Of a stretch of 64,000 nucleotides of DNA, positions 52,775 through 62,717 are shown piece after piece; position 1 is the first letter of the stretch; every line of letters begins with the position of its first letter. The notes under the pieces were generated by a model. That model searched no databases. It was given only the letters and a program-made list of their open reading frames with translations, and had not been told where the DNA came from. The translations under genes and the position numbers were made by a program. The DNA is from Flavobacterium psychrophilum (GTDB lineage: Bacteria > Bacteroidota > Bacteroidia > Flavobacteriales > Flavobacteriaceae). The stretch spans positions 15,021 through 79,020 of the forward strand of contig CAMAWT010000012.1 of the NCBI GenBank assembly GCA_945862065.1. Reading direction: 5' to 3'.

Positions 52775-53542
52775 TTATTTGCTGTTTCTTTTAATAATTT
52801 CAGATGCCAAACTTAGATAGTTTGTAGCTCCTTTACTTGTAGCATCAAAGTTGATGATACTTTCACCAAAACTTGGTGCTTCACTTAATTTTGTATTGCG
52901 CTGGATAATCGTTTCAAACACCATATTATTAAAATGTTTTTGCACTTCTTCAACCACTTGATTAGACAAACGAAGTCTAGAATCATACATTGTTAACAAT
53001 AATCCTTCGATATCCAACTCTGGATTATGAATTTTCTGAACGCTTTTTATCGTGTTTAATAATTTACCTAATCCCTCTAAAGCAAAATATTCACATTGAA
53101 TTGGAATTACCACAGAATCGGCTGCCGTTAAAGCATTTAGTGTTAACAAACCCAATGATGGCGCGCAATCTATGATAACATAATCATATTCTTCTTTTAT
53201 TTCAGCCAATGCTTGTTTCAGCATGTATTCTCTGTTTTCCTTGTCAACTAATTCTATTTCAATAGCCACCAAGTCAATATGTGCGGGAATGATATCTACA
53301 TTTGGAGCGCTTGAAGGAACAACAGCTTCTCTTGGCAAATTGCTATGCTCCAGAATTTGATAGGTACCAATTTCTACAGACTCCACATCGATTCCCAATC
53401 CAGAACTTGCATTTGCCTGAGGGTCTGCATCAATAATTAATACTTTTTTTTCTAAAACACCCAAAGAGGCAGCCAGATTTATTGACGTTGTAGTCTTTCC
53501 TACCCCACCTTTTTGATTTGCTATTGCGATGATTTTTCCCAT
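52775..53542 (-). CDS. parA: Chromosome partitioning ATPase ParA
   Basis: 255 aa, the short Soj type without an N-terminal HTH. Deviant Walker A KGGVGKTT (11-18), 'IDADPQANASSGLG', and 'YVIIDCAPSLGLLTLNAL'. Separates sister origins together with ParB. First gene of the six-gene run parA-parB-DUF5683-dapB-lepB-wbqC. Confidence 0.96.
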   Translation of the reverse strand: MGKIIAIANQKGGVGKTTTSINLAASLGVLEKKVLIIDADPQANASSGLGIDVESVEIGTYQILEHSNLPREAVVPSSAPNVDIIPAHIDLVAIEIELVDKENREYMLKQALAEIKEEYDYVIIDCAPSLGLLTLNALTAADSVVIPIQCEYFALEGLGKLLNTIKSVQKIHNPELDIEGLLLTMYDSRLRLSNQVVEEVQKHFNNMVFETIIQRNTKLSEAPSFGESIINFDATSKGATNYLSLASEIIKRNSK

Positions 53543-53726
53543 TAGTTGATTGAATAAATTTAGATGTAAAAATACAATTTTTTATCAATTTTAAAAATCT
53601 AATTTGTTAACAAACCTATAATTTTATTTTAAAACCCAATTCAACGCCTCGTTAAACACTATAAATACTTAAAAAATAATTACAATTAAAAATTCATAAT
53701 CAAAAAATAAATATTTAATAAAAGAA

Positions 53727-53775
53727 AAAACCTTTCAAAGTCAAAACTCTGAAAGGGTTAGATTTTTTTTTGGTT
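53727..53775 (-). terminator. Terminator between msrA and parA
   Basis: AACCTTTCA (53729-53737) pairs with TGAAAGGGTT (53750-53759). On the minus strand it is followed by a T-rich run, so it fits termination of msrA before the parA promoter. Confidence 0.65.
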
Positions 53776-53831
53776 TAGCGAGTATTTTAGTGAATTAAAA
53801 AAAAATCATTATGAAAAAAAAAAGATTTTGT

Positions 53832-53918
53832 TTGCTAATTGCTAATTACTTTTCACTAATTACTTTTCACTAATCACTTTTCACTAATTACTTTTCACTA
53901 ATTACTTTTCACTAATTA
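53832..53918. repeat. Tandem repeat, about six units of 15 bp, reaching into the msrA stop
   Basis: The unit is ACTTTTCACTAATTA, with one substitution in the unit at about 53865-53880. The array ends at 53918, where the msrA TAA (53918-53916) forms part of the final unit. With the terminator it explains most of the 53543-53915 gap; the remaining AT-rich 53543-53725 shows no feature beyond the presumed parA promoter. Confidence 0.85.
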
Positions 53919-54563
53919 CTTATCTGTCTTTAAATACTTTTTAAACGACTTTTTTACCTTCTCGACTTTTGGAGTAATTACGTAATGACAATATCCTTCG
54001 TTTTTGTTTTGGTTGTAATAATTTTGATGGTAATCTTCGGCGGGATAAAAAATAGTTGCTTCTGATACTTTGGTTACAACAGTTGCAGAAAAACCATAGG
54101 TATGTTCGTTTTGTAATTGTTTGATATAGTTTTCTGTCAGTTCTTTTTGTTCTTGATTGTGATAAAAAACTTCGCTTCGGTATTGTGTTCCCACATCATT
54201 TCCTTGACGGTTGAGGGTGGTTGGGTCGTGGGTAGCAAAGAACAATTCCAATAAAACCTCAAATGAAACTTTATTTGTGTCAAATACAATTTGTATGGCT
54301 TCGGCATGACCCGTGTCTCCATTGCATACTTCTCTGTATGTAGGGTTTAAAGTCATGCCACCAATATATCCAGATTTTACTGATTGTACACCGTCAATTT
54401 CTAAAAACACGGCTTCGGTACACCAGAAACAACCTCCTGCAAAAGTGGCTATTTGTTCGTTTGCTTGCATTTTATTTTCTTTTTTTAAGGTTGTTTTATT
54501 TTGAGCCGATGATTGACATGCTACAAAAAGTAGCAATGAAAATAGTGATATGATTTTTTTCAT
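53916..54563 (-). CDS. msrA: Peptide methionine sulfoxide reductase A, lipoprotein form
   Basis: 215 aa from the second ATG (54563; 219 aa from ATG 54575). Lipoprotein signal ending LLLFVAC, so it acts outside the cytoplasm. Catalytic GGCFWC, 'GDTGHAEAIQIVFD', 'YRSEVFYHNQEQ', and the resolving Cys near the C-terminus in 'NEGYCHYV'. Repairs oxidised methionine (S-form). A CAAATTTA box (TAAATTTG on the minus strand) at 54583-54590 favours either start. Confidence 0.93.
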   Translation of the reverse strand: MKKIISLFSLLLFVACQSSAQNKTTLKKENKMQANEQIATFAGGCFWCTEAVFLEIDGVQSVKSGYIGGMTLNPTYREVCNGDTGHAEAIQIVFDTNKVSFEVLLELFFATHDPTTLNRQGNDVGTQYRSEVFYHNQEQKELTENYIKQLQNEHTYGFSATVVTKVSEATIFYPAEDYHQNYYNQNKNEGYCHYVITPKVEKVKKSFKKYLKTDK

Positions 54564-54582
54564 GATATGATACATAATAATT

Positions 54583-54590
54583 CAAATTTA
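54583..54590 (-). promoter_or_regulatory. Promoter -7 box of msrA
   Basis: TAAATTTG on the minus strand, 8-20 bp before the two possible ATGs. The closeness favours ATG 54563. Confidence 0.5.
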
Positions 54591-54699
54591 GTTTATTATT
54601 CGGCTTCTTTTTTTTTATTAACTAATATTTAATATGTGTTTGATTTAAAATAATTCCTTAATTAATAGAAATCTTTGTTTCTTTGTAAAAACGTACAAA

Positions 54700-55362
54700 A
54701 TGATTCGAGCTACAAATATATTCAAGAAATATGATCATCTCCAAGTACTTAAAGGAGTAGATTTACATATAAAAAAGGGAGAAATAGTATCAATTGTTGG
54801 TGCTTCGGGAGCTGGAAAAACAACACTTTTACAAATATTAGGCACTTTGGATTATCCAGAAGCGAATCAAAAAAGTGATTTAATAATTGACGGAACTTCC
54901 ATTTTGAAATTAAAAGACAACCAATTGTCAAAATTTAGAAATGAAAATTTGGGTTTCATTTTTCAATTTCACCAACTTTTACCAGAATTTACAGCATTAG
55001 AAAATGTGTGTATTCCTGCGTTTATTGCTGGGAAAGAAAAAAAAGAAGTGGAGCCAGATGCCAAAAAATTATTAGCCTATTTAGGATTATCGGATCGAAT
55101 GGAACACAAACCAAACGAACTTTCTGGAGGTGAGCAACAACGAGTTGCCGTGGCTAGAGCACTCATAAACAAACCTTTGGTTATTTTTGCTGATGAACCT
55201 TCTGGGAATTTAGATACGGCTTCTGCCGAAAATTTGCATCAATTATTTTTTAAATTAAGAGATGAATTTGGACAAACATTTGTCATTGTTACACACAACG
55301 AAGATTTAGCCAACATGGCCGATAGAAAATTGGTGATGGTTGACGGTTTGATTTCTAAATAA
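54700..55362 (+). CDS. LolD-like ABC transporter ATP-binding protein
   Basis: 220 aa stand-alone ATPase. Walker A '[13 protein letters not shown]', Q-loop '[21 protein letters not shown]', signature '[15 protein letters not shown]' and Walker B '[12 protein letters not shown]' (MacB/LolD type). LolD drives lipoprotein release from the inner membrane with LolC/E, but no permease gene is adjacent. Followed 6 bp later by a polytopic membrane protein, which is not a typical ABC permease. Confidence 0.9.
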   Translation: MIRATNIFKKYDHLQVLKGVDLHIKKGEIVSIVGASGAGKTTLLQILGTLDYPEANQKSDLIIDGTSILKLKDNQLSKFRNENLGFIFQFHQLLPEFTALENVCIPAFIAGKEKKEVEPDAKKLLAYLGLSDRMEHKPNELSGGEQQRVAVARALINKPLVIFADEPSGNLDTASAENLHQLFFKLRDEFGQTFVIVTHNEDLANMADRKLVMVDGLISK

Positions 55363-55368
55363 AAAATC

Positions 55369-57051
55369 ATGGTTTTAATATTTTTATCGTGGATTCTTAT
55401 TTTGTGTTTTTTTGTAACAACAGGAACAGCATTAAAAGCGATTCTAAAAATTGAAAGTAAAGGAATCTTTATAACTACCTTTTTAGGTTTATTTACTCAA
55501 TGTTTTATTCTAACTTGTTGTAGCTTTTTTTTTAAAGTAGGATTATCGTTATTTCTAATTAATTTTTTCATTCAAATCTTACTTTTTAATTGGAAAAAAA
55601 GGGAAATTAAAGATCAAATAAAAGATTCTTTTCTGGATATAAAGTCGCTCGCAAATTTTTCTAAAATAAGTTTACTTTTCATTTTACTTTTTTCACTATT
55701 AAAATGCGCTCAGTTACCATTTATTATAGATAATGAAAGTTATTATATTCAAACCATAAAATGGATCAATGATTATGGCTTTGTAAAGGGATTAGCAAAT
55801 TTGCATGTTTTTTTGGCTCAAAATTCTCCTTTTCATGTATTACAAGCTGGATTTAATTTCAACTTTTTAACCGATAGAATAAATGACCTCAATGGTCTTA
55901 TTTTATTGCTATCTTCTACTTATTTTATTATAGAATTTGAAAAGCAATATAAAAAAATTTATAAAATTCATTGGATAGGATTGGTGATGGTTTTCAATAT
56001 TCTTTTTTTTCAATTTATCAATTCACCCTCTCCTGACTTAATTATAATACTTACAACCCAAATTATTATTTATTTTTATCTGGAAAAAGAAAATAATCTT
56101 TCCAACTTTAAAATTAGTACTATTTTTCTCTTTTCGCTTTTTTTTATAAAAATCACTATTGCACCTTTTGGATTACTGCTACTGTTCATTTTAAATAATG
56201 AAAAGAAAAGAATTCTTTGTTTTGGGGTTTGTAGTAGCTTATTTATAACTGTTTTAATTTTAAAAAATATTCTAATTACTGGTTATCCTTTTTATCCCAC
56301 ATCATTTTATAAGGTCAATGTAGATTGGAGAATACCTGAGGAAACTTTGGATTTTATTTCGTCGGCAACTATAAATTCTGGCTATTTTAAAGGGGTTGTT
56401 ATCAAAAATACATCCCTTTTAATAAAACTCAAATCGTGGATTTTAATGCCTGGAATAAACCGAATTTTTAATATTGGGATGGTGTTACTTTTTATTGTAA
56501 CGCCATTTATAAAGGAGTTTAAATCAAATAGAAAAATCAAAGTTGTTTACTTTATTTTATTAATTCATTTTGTATTACTCCTTTTGAGCTCTCCTCAGTT
56601 TCGATTTTTTTTACCTGAATTTGTTTTTCTATTTGTGCTGATTTTAAATGCTATTTTCCATAAAATTAATATCGAAATGAATAGTATTCGGGTCCTTTTA
56701 ATGTTACTAATCCTAGTTCCGCTTGTTTCAATAGAATTCATAGATTATAAAAATTTCACAAATAACAAACTTCATCAGTCAAAATCAAAATTCAGTTGGG
56801 GACAACTTACTATTCCTGAAAAAAATTCAAAATACCCCGAAATACATTTTGAAATAATAAAAGAAAGCAACTTACATTATTATTCTCCAAAAGATAATTT
56901 TTTCTTTTTCGGAACTGCAAATGGTGAGTTACCCTGCGTAAATAAAGTTCAAATAGAATATTTTAAACAAAAATTCCACTACATTCCACAAATGAGAACC
57001 AAAGATTTAAAAGATGGTTTTTATTCAAAAAAAGTATCCGAAAATGAATAA
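55369..57051 (+). CDS. Large polytopic membrane protein, probably LIC_10190 family
   Basis: 560 aa with about 11-13 hydrophobic segments. 'CAQLPFIIDNESYYIQTIKWINDYGFVKGLANLHVFLAQNSPFHVLQAGFNF' lies outside the membrane after the first helices and resembles the acceptor loop of GT-C glycosyltransferase-like proteins. The LIC_10190 assignment is from memory. Likely role in surface glycan or lipid modification (inference). Very AT-rich with many Phe/Leu/Ile codons. Its last 8 bases overlap the next gene. Confidence 0.7.
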   Translation: MVLIFLSWILILCFFVTTGTALKAILKIESKGIFITTFLGLFTQCFILTCCSFFFKVGLSLFLINFFIQILLFNWKKREIKDQIKDSFLDIKSLANFSKISLLFILLFSLLKCAQLPFIIDNESYYIQTIKWINDYGFVKGLANLHVFLAQNSPFHVLQAGFNFNFLTDRINDLNGLILLLSSTYFIIEFEKQYKKIYKIHWIGLVMVFNILFFQFINSPSPDLIIILTTQIIIYFYLEKENNLSNFKISTIFLFSLFFIKITIAPFGLLLLFILNNEKKRILCFGVCSSLFITVLILKNILITGYPFYPTSFYKVNVDWRIPEETLDFISSATINSGYFKGVVIKNTSLLIKLKSWILMPGINRIFNIGMVLLFIVTPFIKEFKSNRKIKVVYFILLIHFVLLLLSSPQFRFFLPEFVFLFVLILNAIFHKINIEMNSIRVLLMLLILVPLVSIEFIDYKNFTNNKLHQSKSKFSWGQLTIPEKNSKYPEIHFEIIKESNLHYYSPKDNFFFFGTANGELPCVNKVQIEYFKQKFHYIPQMRTKDLKDGFYSKKVSENE

Positions 57052-57808
57052 ATCTGAACTCAAAGAATTTCTTGACGAAAAGGTCGAACTTTATAATAAT
57101 CCAAATTTCATTGAGAGCGATCCCATTCAAATTCCGCATTTATTTTCCCTAAAAGAAGATATTGAAATTGCCGGATTTTTGAGTGCGACCATTTCTTGGG
57201 GCAATCGAAAAATGATTATTTCTAATGCACATAAATTGATGGAAATTATGGGAAATGCACCATTCGATTTTGTCATGTCGCATACAGAAAATGATTTAAA
57301 CAAATTGGATCATTTTGTGCACCGCACCTTTAATGGTACTGATTGTAAAACATTTATAACGGCTTTACAGCACATTTATAAAAATCATGGTGGTTTGGAG
57401 GCAGTTTTTGCTCAAAATCAATCAGAAAACTCGATGCAGGAAAGTATTTCTAAATTTAAGTCCTTTTTTTTTGAAATCCCGCATCAGTATCGAACCCAAA
57501 AACACATTTCCAATCCGTTGAATAATTCGGCTGCCAAACGACTGAATATGTGGCTTCGATGGAACTGCCGACAAGATCAAAAAGGAGTCGATTTAGGCAT
57601 TTGGAAATCCATACATCCTTCGAAATTGTCGTGTCCATTGGATGTTCATTCGGGAAATGTCGCTCGAAAATTAGGGTTGCTCACACGTAAGCAAAATGAC
57701 CGTAAAGCATTGGCAGAACTTGATACAAATTTACGAAAACTAGACCCGCTTGACCCTGTAAAATATGATTTTGCCTTGTTTGGACTTGGGGTATTTGAGG
57801 GTTTTTAA
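57044..57808 (+). CDS. TIGR02757 family protein
   Basis: 254 aa from ATG 57044, which overlaps the previous stop (ATGAATAA); the in-frame start at 57014 would overlap by 38 nt. Conserved 'VELYNNPNFIESDPIQIPHLFSLKEDIEIAGFLSATISWGNRKMIISNAHKLM', 'FVHRTFNGTDC' and 'LWKSIHPSKL'-type 'DLGIWKSIHPSKLSCPLDVHSGNVARKLG' identify this Bacteroidetes family, related in fold to HhH DNA glycosylases. Activity unknown. Confidence 0.9.
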   Translation: MNKSELKEFLDEKVELYNNPNFIESDPIQIPHLFSLKEDIEIAGFLSATISWGNRKMIISNAHKLMEIMGNAPFDFVMSHTENDLNKLDHFVHRTFNGTDCKTFITALQHIYKNHGGLEAVFAQNQSENSMQESISKFKSFFFEIPHQYRTQKHISNPLNNSAAKRLNMWLRWNCRQDQKGVDLGIWKSIHPSKLSCPLDVHSGNVARKLGLLTRKQNDRKALAELDTNLRKLDPLDPVKYDFALFGLGVFEGF

Positions 57809-57888
57809 ATTCTCTCTATCACCCCAATCCAATAGCCCAGATTACTTCAAATTACATTTATTTTAATAGGAGTTCAGTGAATTTCATT

Positions 57889-57988
57889 TGAGGCGATATC
57901 CTCCCGAAGTCCAGCAGGGCAAGGGAGATAAAGCCGAAAGCTGGAAAGACGATTATTGAAAATGCCCAAGCCTTTTGCTTCTAATAAA
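57889..57988 (-). repeat. Variable-stem hairpin repeat, copy 8 (inverted, right flank diverged)
   Basis: Read on the minus strand: TTAGAAGCAAAAGGCTTGGG tail (as in copies 5 and 11), then AGCTTTCGGCTTTATCT and stem CTCCC / GGGAG (plus strand 57901-57905 and 57923-57927). GAGGATATCGCCTC follows, after which similarity stops. It lies between the TIGR02757 gene and the udk promoter. Confidence 0.7.
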
Positions 57989-58002
57989 AGAGCGGTATTT
58001 TA

Positions 58003-58034
58003 TTGAAATAAAGTCAAAAAAAGTGTTATTTTTG
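58003..58034 (+). promoter_or_regulatory. Promoter of udk
   Basis: TTG (58003-58005), 21-bp spacer, TATTTTTG (58027-58034); ATG 58057 follows 22 bp on. Confidence 0.65.
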
Positions 58035-58056
58035 CTATTGAATTAAATCATTTTAT

Positions 58057-58665
58057 ATGTTAATTATTGGCATTGCTGGCGGAACTGGATCTGGGAAAAC
58101 TACAGTGGTAAATCAGATTTTGAATGAATTACCTGAAACGGAAGTTGGAATCATTTCGCAAGATTCATACTACAAACAAAATAACAACATGAGTTATGAG
58201 GAACGTAGTAACATCAATTTTGACCATCCAAGAGCCATCGATTTTGAATTGCTTGTCGAACATTTAAAAGCTTTAAAAGAAGGCGAAACCATCAATCAAC
58301 CCATGTATTCGTTTGTAACGCACAACCGCATCGAAGATACCATCACCACGCATCCTAGAAAAGTCATGATTGTTGAAGGTATTTTGATTTTAGCTAATCC
58401 AGAGTTAAGGGAAATGTTTGACATCAAAATATTTGTTCATGCCGATTCCGACGAACGACTCATTAGACGATTGAAAAGAGATATTGCCGAACGTGGACGC
58501 GACATGGAGGAAGTGCTCAATCGGTATCAAACCACGTTAAAACCCATGCACCAACAATTTATTGAACCCACAAAAGCCTTTGCAGACATCATCATTCCAA
58601 ACGATAAATACAATACCGTTGCCATCGACGTAGTTCGAGCCGTAATTAATCAAAGATTAAACTAA
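58057..58665 (+). CDS. udk: Uridine kinase
   Basis: 202 aa. P-loop GGTGSGKTT (about 8-16), 'ISQDSYYK', 'NFDHPRAIDFELL', 'VIVEGILILANPELREMFDIKIFVHADSDERLIRRLKRDIAERGRD'. Phosphorylates uridine and cytidine in pyrimidine salvage. Followed 18 bp later by a DivIC-like gene, a common Bacteroidetes pair. Confidence 0.96.
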   Translation: MLIIGIAGGTGSGKTTVVNQILNELPETEVGIISQDSYYKQNNNMSYEERSNINFDHPRAIDFELLVEHLKALKEGETINQPMYSFVTHNRIEDTITTHPRKVMIVEGILILANPELREMFDIKIFVHADSDERLIRRLKRDIAERGRDMEEVLNRYQTTLKPMHQQFIEPTKAFADIIIPNDKYNTVAIDVVRAVINQRLN

Positions 58666-58683
58666 TTTTTATATCTTTAACAA

Positions 58684-59034
58684 ATGAAAAATTGGTATCA
58701 GAATCTTATCAAAAAACGTCCCTTCCTCAAATTTTTAGGAAGCAAATATACTTTGGTTTTGCTTTTTTTTCTTTCTTGGATTTTATTTTTTGACGAATCT
58801 TCATATCTTGACCAAAGGGTTTTAGACAAACAAATAAACGACCTAGAAGACAACAAACAATACTATCAAAACGAAATTGCCAAAGACAAGAAAAAGATAA
58901 AAGACCTCAAACAAATTGGGCAAATCGAAAAATATGCGCGTGAACAATATTTCATGAAAAAAGACAGCGAAGATATTTATATCATTGAAAATGAAAAAGA
59001 TAAAATAAAAGATAGCTTAGAAAGAACTAATTAA
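58684..59034 (+). CDS. FtsB/DivIC-type septum formation initiator
   Basis: 116 aa. Short basic N-terminus, one helix (about 20-37, 'YTLVLLFFLSWILFFDES'), then a periplasmic coiled coil ('RVLDKQINDLEDNKQYYQNEIAKDKKKIKDLK') and the conserved 'IEKYAREQYFMKKDSEDIYIIEN'. Part of the FtsQLB-type divisome sensor. Co-transcribed with udk. Confidence 0.92.
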   Translation: MKNWYQNLIKKRPFLKFLGSKYTLVLLFFLSWILFFDESSYLDQRVLDKQINDLEDNKQYYQNEIAKDKKKIKDLKQIGQIEKYAREQYFMKKDSEDIYIIENEKDKIKDSLERTN

Positions 59035-59040
59035 TTTTTT

Positions 59041-59118
59041 AAGGAGCTATTTCCCGCTTTCGCCTTTATCTCCCTCGCCCTCCGGGACTTCGGGAGGATA
59101 TCGGCTCTATCGGGGCTA
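59041..59118 (+). repeat. Variable-stem hairpin repeat, copy 9
   Basis: Short left part AAGGAGC (59041-59047). The core is 59052-59118: CGCCTTTATCT, stem CTCCC (59070-59074) / GGGAG (59092-59096), inner CCC-TCC-GGG, then GAGGATATCGGCTCTATC. Between the DivIC-like gene and mutA; it begins only a few bases after the DivIC-like stop. Confidence 0.8.
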
Positions 59119-59171
59119 AAACACAAATACGTATTAATGTAATTTTTGATAATTAACATAAATCAATTCAA

Positions 59172-60533
59172 GTGACCCAATCAAAAAAACTATTTTCAGA
59201 TTTTGATGCCGTTTCTGCCAAACAATGGAAACAACAAATTCAATTTGACCTCAAAGGAGCCGACTACAATGAAACTCTTGTATGGGAAAGTCCAGAGGGC
59301 ATCAAAGTAAAACCATTTTACCATAACGACGAATTTGAAAATAAAATTGCTGTAACAACACAAGCAAGTCAGTTCAAAATTGGGCAAAATATTTTTGTGC
59401 ACGATGTAGTTAAGTCTAACCAAAGAGCATTAGACACCATCAACAGAGGTGCCGACAGCATTCATTTTACATTAGAAAATGATGAAGTTGCTATCGAAAA
59501 ATTAATGAATAATTTACCTTTAGAAACAACTTCTTATTTTTTTTATTTGCCAATAATATCCATCGATTTTGTAGAAAAATTAAACCAATTCACACAACAA
59601 AATAATGCGAAATGTTATCTTTCTTTAGACCCAGTTGGGCAACTTGCCAAAGAAGGAAACTGGTTTCAAAACCAAGAATCAGATTTTGAAAAAATAACTC
59701 AAATTGCTCACATTTCAACTATACCTTTTTTGAGTGTAAACGGTAGTTTGTATCAAAATGCGGGTGCCAATATGGTACAACAACTTGCTTTTACATTGGC
59801 GCATTGCAATGAATATTTCAATAAACTAACAATCCAAACTCCTATAACAATTCACTTGTCGGTTGGAACTAATTACTTTTTTGAAATCGCAAAAATAAGA
59901 GCTATGAGATTATTGTTCAATACTTTAGAAAAAGAATATAATCATACTTTTGATTGTAAAATCATAGCAACACCTTCCAAAAGAAACAAAACCATCTATG
60001 ATTATAATGTCAACATGCTTCGCACCACAACCGAATGCATGAGCGCCATTTTGGGCGGAGCAGATAGTATTACCAACTTACCATACGACGCTTTGTACCA
60101 TAAAGACAATGAATTTGGCGACCGAATTGCGCGTAACCAATTATTGATTTTAAAAAACGAAAGCTATTTTGATAAAGTTAACAATCCGGCAGACGGAACG
60201 TATTATATTGAAAGCTTAACAGAACAATTAGCGTCAAAAGCTTTAACACTTTTCAAAGAAATAGAATCAAACGGAGGTTTTATCAACCTTTTATTCAATG
60301 GAACGATTCAGAAAAAAATAACCGAAAGCGCACAAAAAGAACAGGAAGCATTCAATTCTGGCAAAGAAATTTTATTAGGAACCAATAAATATCCTAACAA
60401 AAACGATGCTATGAAAAACGATTTGGAATTGTATCCGTTCATGAAACAAAATCCTCGAAAAACAATAGTGGTACCGATAATAGAAAAACGAATGGCAGAA
60501 AAATTAGAACAAGAACGTTTAGACCAAGAATAG
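59172..60533 (+). CDS. mutA: Methylmalonyl-CoA mutase, small subunit
   Basis: 453 aa starting at GTG 59172. Homologous to the barrel of the large subunit ('[47 protein letters not shown]') but lacks the cobalamin domain at its C-terminus and has lost the substrate residues, as is normal for the beta subunit. Pairs with the large subunit to interconvert methylmalonyl-CoA and succinyl-CoA. GTG is chosen because no ATG lies nearer with good spacing. 2 bp before the large-subunit gene. Confidence 0.94.
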   Translation: MTQSKKLFSDFDAVSAKQWKQQIQFDLKGADYNETLVWESPEGIKVKPFYHNDEFENKIAVTTQASQFKIGQNIFVHDVVKSNQRALDTINRGADSIHFTLENDEVAIEKLMNNLPLETTSYFFYLPIISIDFVEKLNQFTQQNNAKCYLSLDPVGQLAKEGNWFQNQESDFEKITQIAHISTIPFLSVNGSLYQNAGANMVQQLAFTLAHCNEYFNKLTIQTPITIHLSVGTNYFFEIAKIRAMRLLFNTLEKEYNHTFDCKIIATPSKRNKTIYDYNVNMLRTTTECMSAILGGADSITNLPYDALYHKDNEFGDRIARNQLLILKNESYFDKVNNPADGTYYIESLTEQLASKALTLFKEIESNGGFINLLFNGTIQKKITESAQKEQEAFNSGKEILLGTNKYPNKNDAMKNDLELYPFMKQNPRKTIVVPIIEKRMAEKLEQERLDQE

Positions 60534-60535
60534 CC

Positions 60536-62662
60536 ATGAGAAAAGATATACAACATTTACAATTAATCGAAAGTCAAAAATCAAAGGTCGAAAGTAAACC
60601 AACCGAACCGTTTTTTACCGCCGAAGACATTGAATTAAAACAAAACTATATTGCTTCTGATCTTGAAGGATTGGAGCATCTTGATTTTGGAGCTGGTTTT
60701 GCACCCAATTTAAGAGGTCCGTATTCAACTATGTTTGTCAGAAGACCTTGGACCATCAGACAATATGCAGGATTTTCAACCGCAGAAGAAAGTAATGCTT
60801 TTTATAGACGAAACCTTGCAGCAGGTCAAAAAGGACTTTCGGTTGCTTTCGATTTAGCAACTCACAGAGGTTATGATTCAGACCACGAACGTGTTGAAGG
60901 TGATGTTGGGAAAGCGGGTGTAGCAATTGACACGGTTGAAGACATGAAAGTGCTTTTTGATCAGATTCCACTAGAAGAAATGTCGGTATCAATGACCATG
61001 AACGGTGCCGTTTTACCTATTATGGCGTTTTATATTGTTGCCGCGGAAGAGCAAGGTGTTGCTCCCGAATTACTGTCGGGTACCATTCAAAATGATATAC
61101 TAAAAGAGTTCATGGTTAGAAATACTTACATCTACCCTCCCACTCCGTCAATGAAAATCATTGCCGATATATTTGAATATACAAGCAAAAAAATGCCCAA
61201 ATTTAATTCCATCTCCATATCGGGTTACCATATGCAAGAAGCCGGAGCTACAGCTGATATTGAGTTGGCATATACCCTAGCTGATGGTTTAGAATACATC
61301 CGAACGGGGCTTTCTACCGGAATGAAAATTGACGAGTTTGCACCACGTCTTTCTTTCTTTTGGGCTATTGGAATGAATCATTTTATGGAAATTGCCAAAA
61401 TGCGTGCCGGTAGAATGCTTTGGGCTAAATTATTAAAACAATTCAACCCAAAAGACGAGAAATCATTAGCCCTTCGAACACATTGCCAAACATCCGGTTG
61501 GAGTTTAACAGAGCAGGATCCATTTAATAACGTGGCTCGAACGTGCATCGAGGCCGCGGCAGCAGCCTTTGGAGGAACCCAATCATTACACACCAATGCG
61601 CTTGACGAAGCCATTGCGTTGCCAACTGATTTTTCAGCTCGAATTGCAAGAAACACACAAATATTTTTACAAGAAGAAACCAAAATAACCAAAACGGTCG
61701 ACCCTTGGGCAGGTAGTTTTTATGTAGAAAGTCTAACAAAAGAAATTGCCGATAAAGCGTGGGCACTCATCGAAGAAGTAGAAGAATTGGGCGGAATGAC
61801 CAAAGCTATCGAAGCTGGTATACCAAAATTACGAATAGAAGAAGCTGCCGCCAAAAAACAAGCGCGAATTGATAGCTCTCAAGATATTATTGTGGGTGTA
61901 AACAAGTACAGACTGGAAAAAGAAGACCCACTTCATATATTAGACATCGATAATGAAATGGTTAGAAGCCAACAAATAGCGCAACTAAAACAAATAAAAG
62001 CAAGTCGTAATTCAGAAAAAGTTACAAATAGTTTAGAACAACTTACAAACGCTGCCAAAAATGGAACGGGTAATTTACTAGAAATTGCAGTGGAAGCCGC
62101 AAGAAATAGAGCCACATTAGGTGAAATTAGCGATGCCTTGGAAGTTGTTTTTGGAAGATATAAAGCACAAATTAAATCAGTAAGCGGAGTGTATAGTGCA
62201 GCCATAAAAAATGACGAAAGCTTTGAAAAAGCAAAACAATTAGCCAATAAATTTGCAGAAATTGAAGGCAGAAGACCCCGAATAATGATAGCAAAAATGG
62301 GGCAAGACGGTCACGACCGAGGCGCAAAAGTAGTAGCTACAGGCTATGCCGATGTAGGTTTTGATGTAGATATTGGTCCGCTATTTCAAACGCCTGCAGA
62401 AGCTGCAAAACAAGCCGTTGAAAACGACGTTCACATTCTGGGGATTTCATCTTTAGCAGCCGGACATAAAACATTGGTTCCTCAAGTAATTGAAGAGCTA
62501 AAAAAATATGGCAGACAAGATATTATGGTCATTGTGGGCGGCGTAATCCCTTCACAAGATTACCAATTTCTTTTTGATGCAGGCGCCGTAGCCGTTTTTG
62601 GACCCGGAACAAAAATTGCCGAAGCAGCAATTACAATTTTAGAAGTATTAATTAACGAATAA
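60536..62662 (+). CDS. scpA: Methylmalonyl-CoA mutase, large subunit
   Basis: 708 aa. TIM-barrel with '[58 protein letters not shown]'. The C-terminal B12 domain (about 580-708) has the ligand motif DGHDRG (His593). Adenosylcobalamin-dependent rearrangement between methylmalonyl-CoA and succinyl-CoA. The chaperone gene meaB/argK is not adjacent. Confidence 0.97.
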   Translation: MRKDIQHLQLIESQKSKVESKPTEPFFTAEDIELKQNYIASDLEGLEHLDFGAGFAPNLRGPYSTMFVRRPWTIRQYAGFSTAEESNAFYRRNLAAGQKGLSVAFDLATHRGYDSDHERVEGDVGKAGVAIDTVEDMKVLFDQIPLEEMSVSMTMNGAVLPIMAFYIVAAEEQGVAPELLSGTIQNDILKEFMVRNTYIYPPTPSMKIIADIFEYTSKKMPKFNSISISGYHMQEAGATADIELAYTLADGLEYIRTGLSTGMKIDEFAPRLSFFWAIGMNHFMEIAKMRAGRMLWAKLLKQFNPKDEKSLALRTHCQTSGWSLTEQDPFNNVARTCIEAAAAAFGGTQSLHTNALDEAIALPTDFSARIARNTQIFLQEETKITKTVDPWAGSFYVESLTKEIADKAWALIEEVEELGGMTKAIEAGIPKLRIEEAAAKKQARIDSSQDIIVGVNKYRLEKEDPLHILDIDNEMVRSQQIAQLKQIKASRNSEKVTNSLEQLTNAAKNGTGNLLEIAVEAARNRATLGEISDALEVVFGRYKAQIKSVSGVYSAAIKNDESFEKAKQLANKFAEIEGRRPRIMIAKMGQDGHDRGAKVVATGYADVGFDVDIGPLFQTPAEAAKQAVENDVHILGISSLAAGHKTLVPQVIEELKKYGRQDIMVIVGGVIPSQDYQFLFDAGAVAVFGPGTKIAEAAITILEVLINE

Positions 62663-62700
62663 TTTTTATTTATTATGCACGCATACTAAATAATAATTTA

Positions 62701-62708
62701 TATATTTG
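62701..62708 (+). promoter_or_regulatory. Promoter -7 box of the SDR gene
   Basis: TATATTTG, 9 bp before ATG 62718. It overlaps the possible TTG start at 62706 and so argues against it. Confidence 0.5.
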
Positions 62709-62717
62709 ATAAAAAAA

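Noticed and set aside
48191..53542. Search for a parS site near parAB
   Set aside because: No 14-16-bp palindrome of the parS type was found; CCACGTGG near 49027 lies inside lepB and lacks the flanks.
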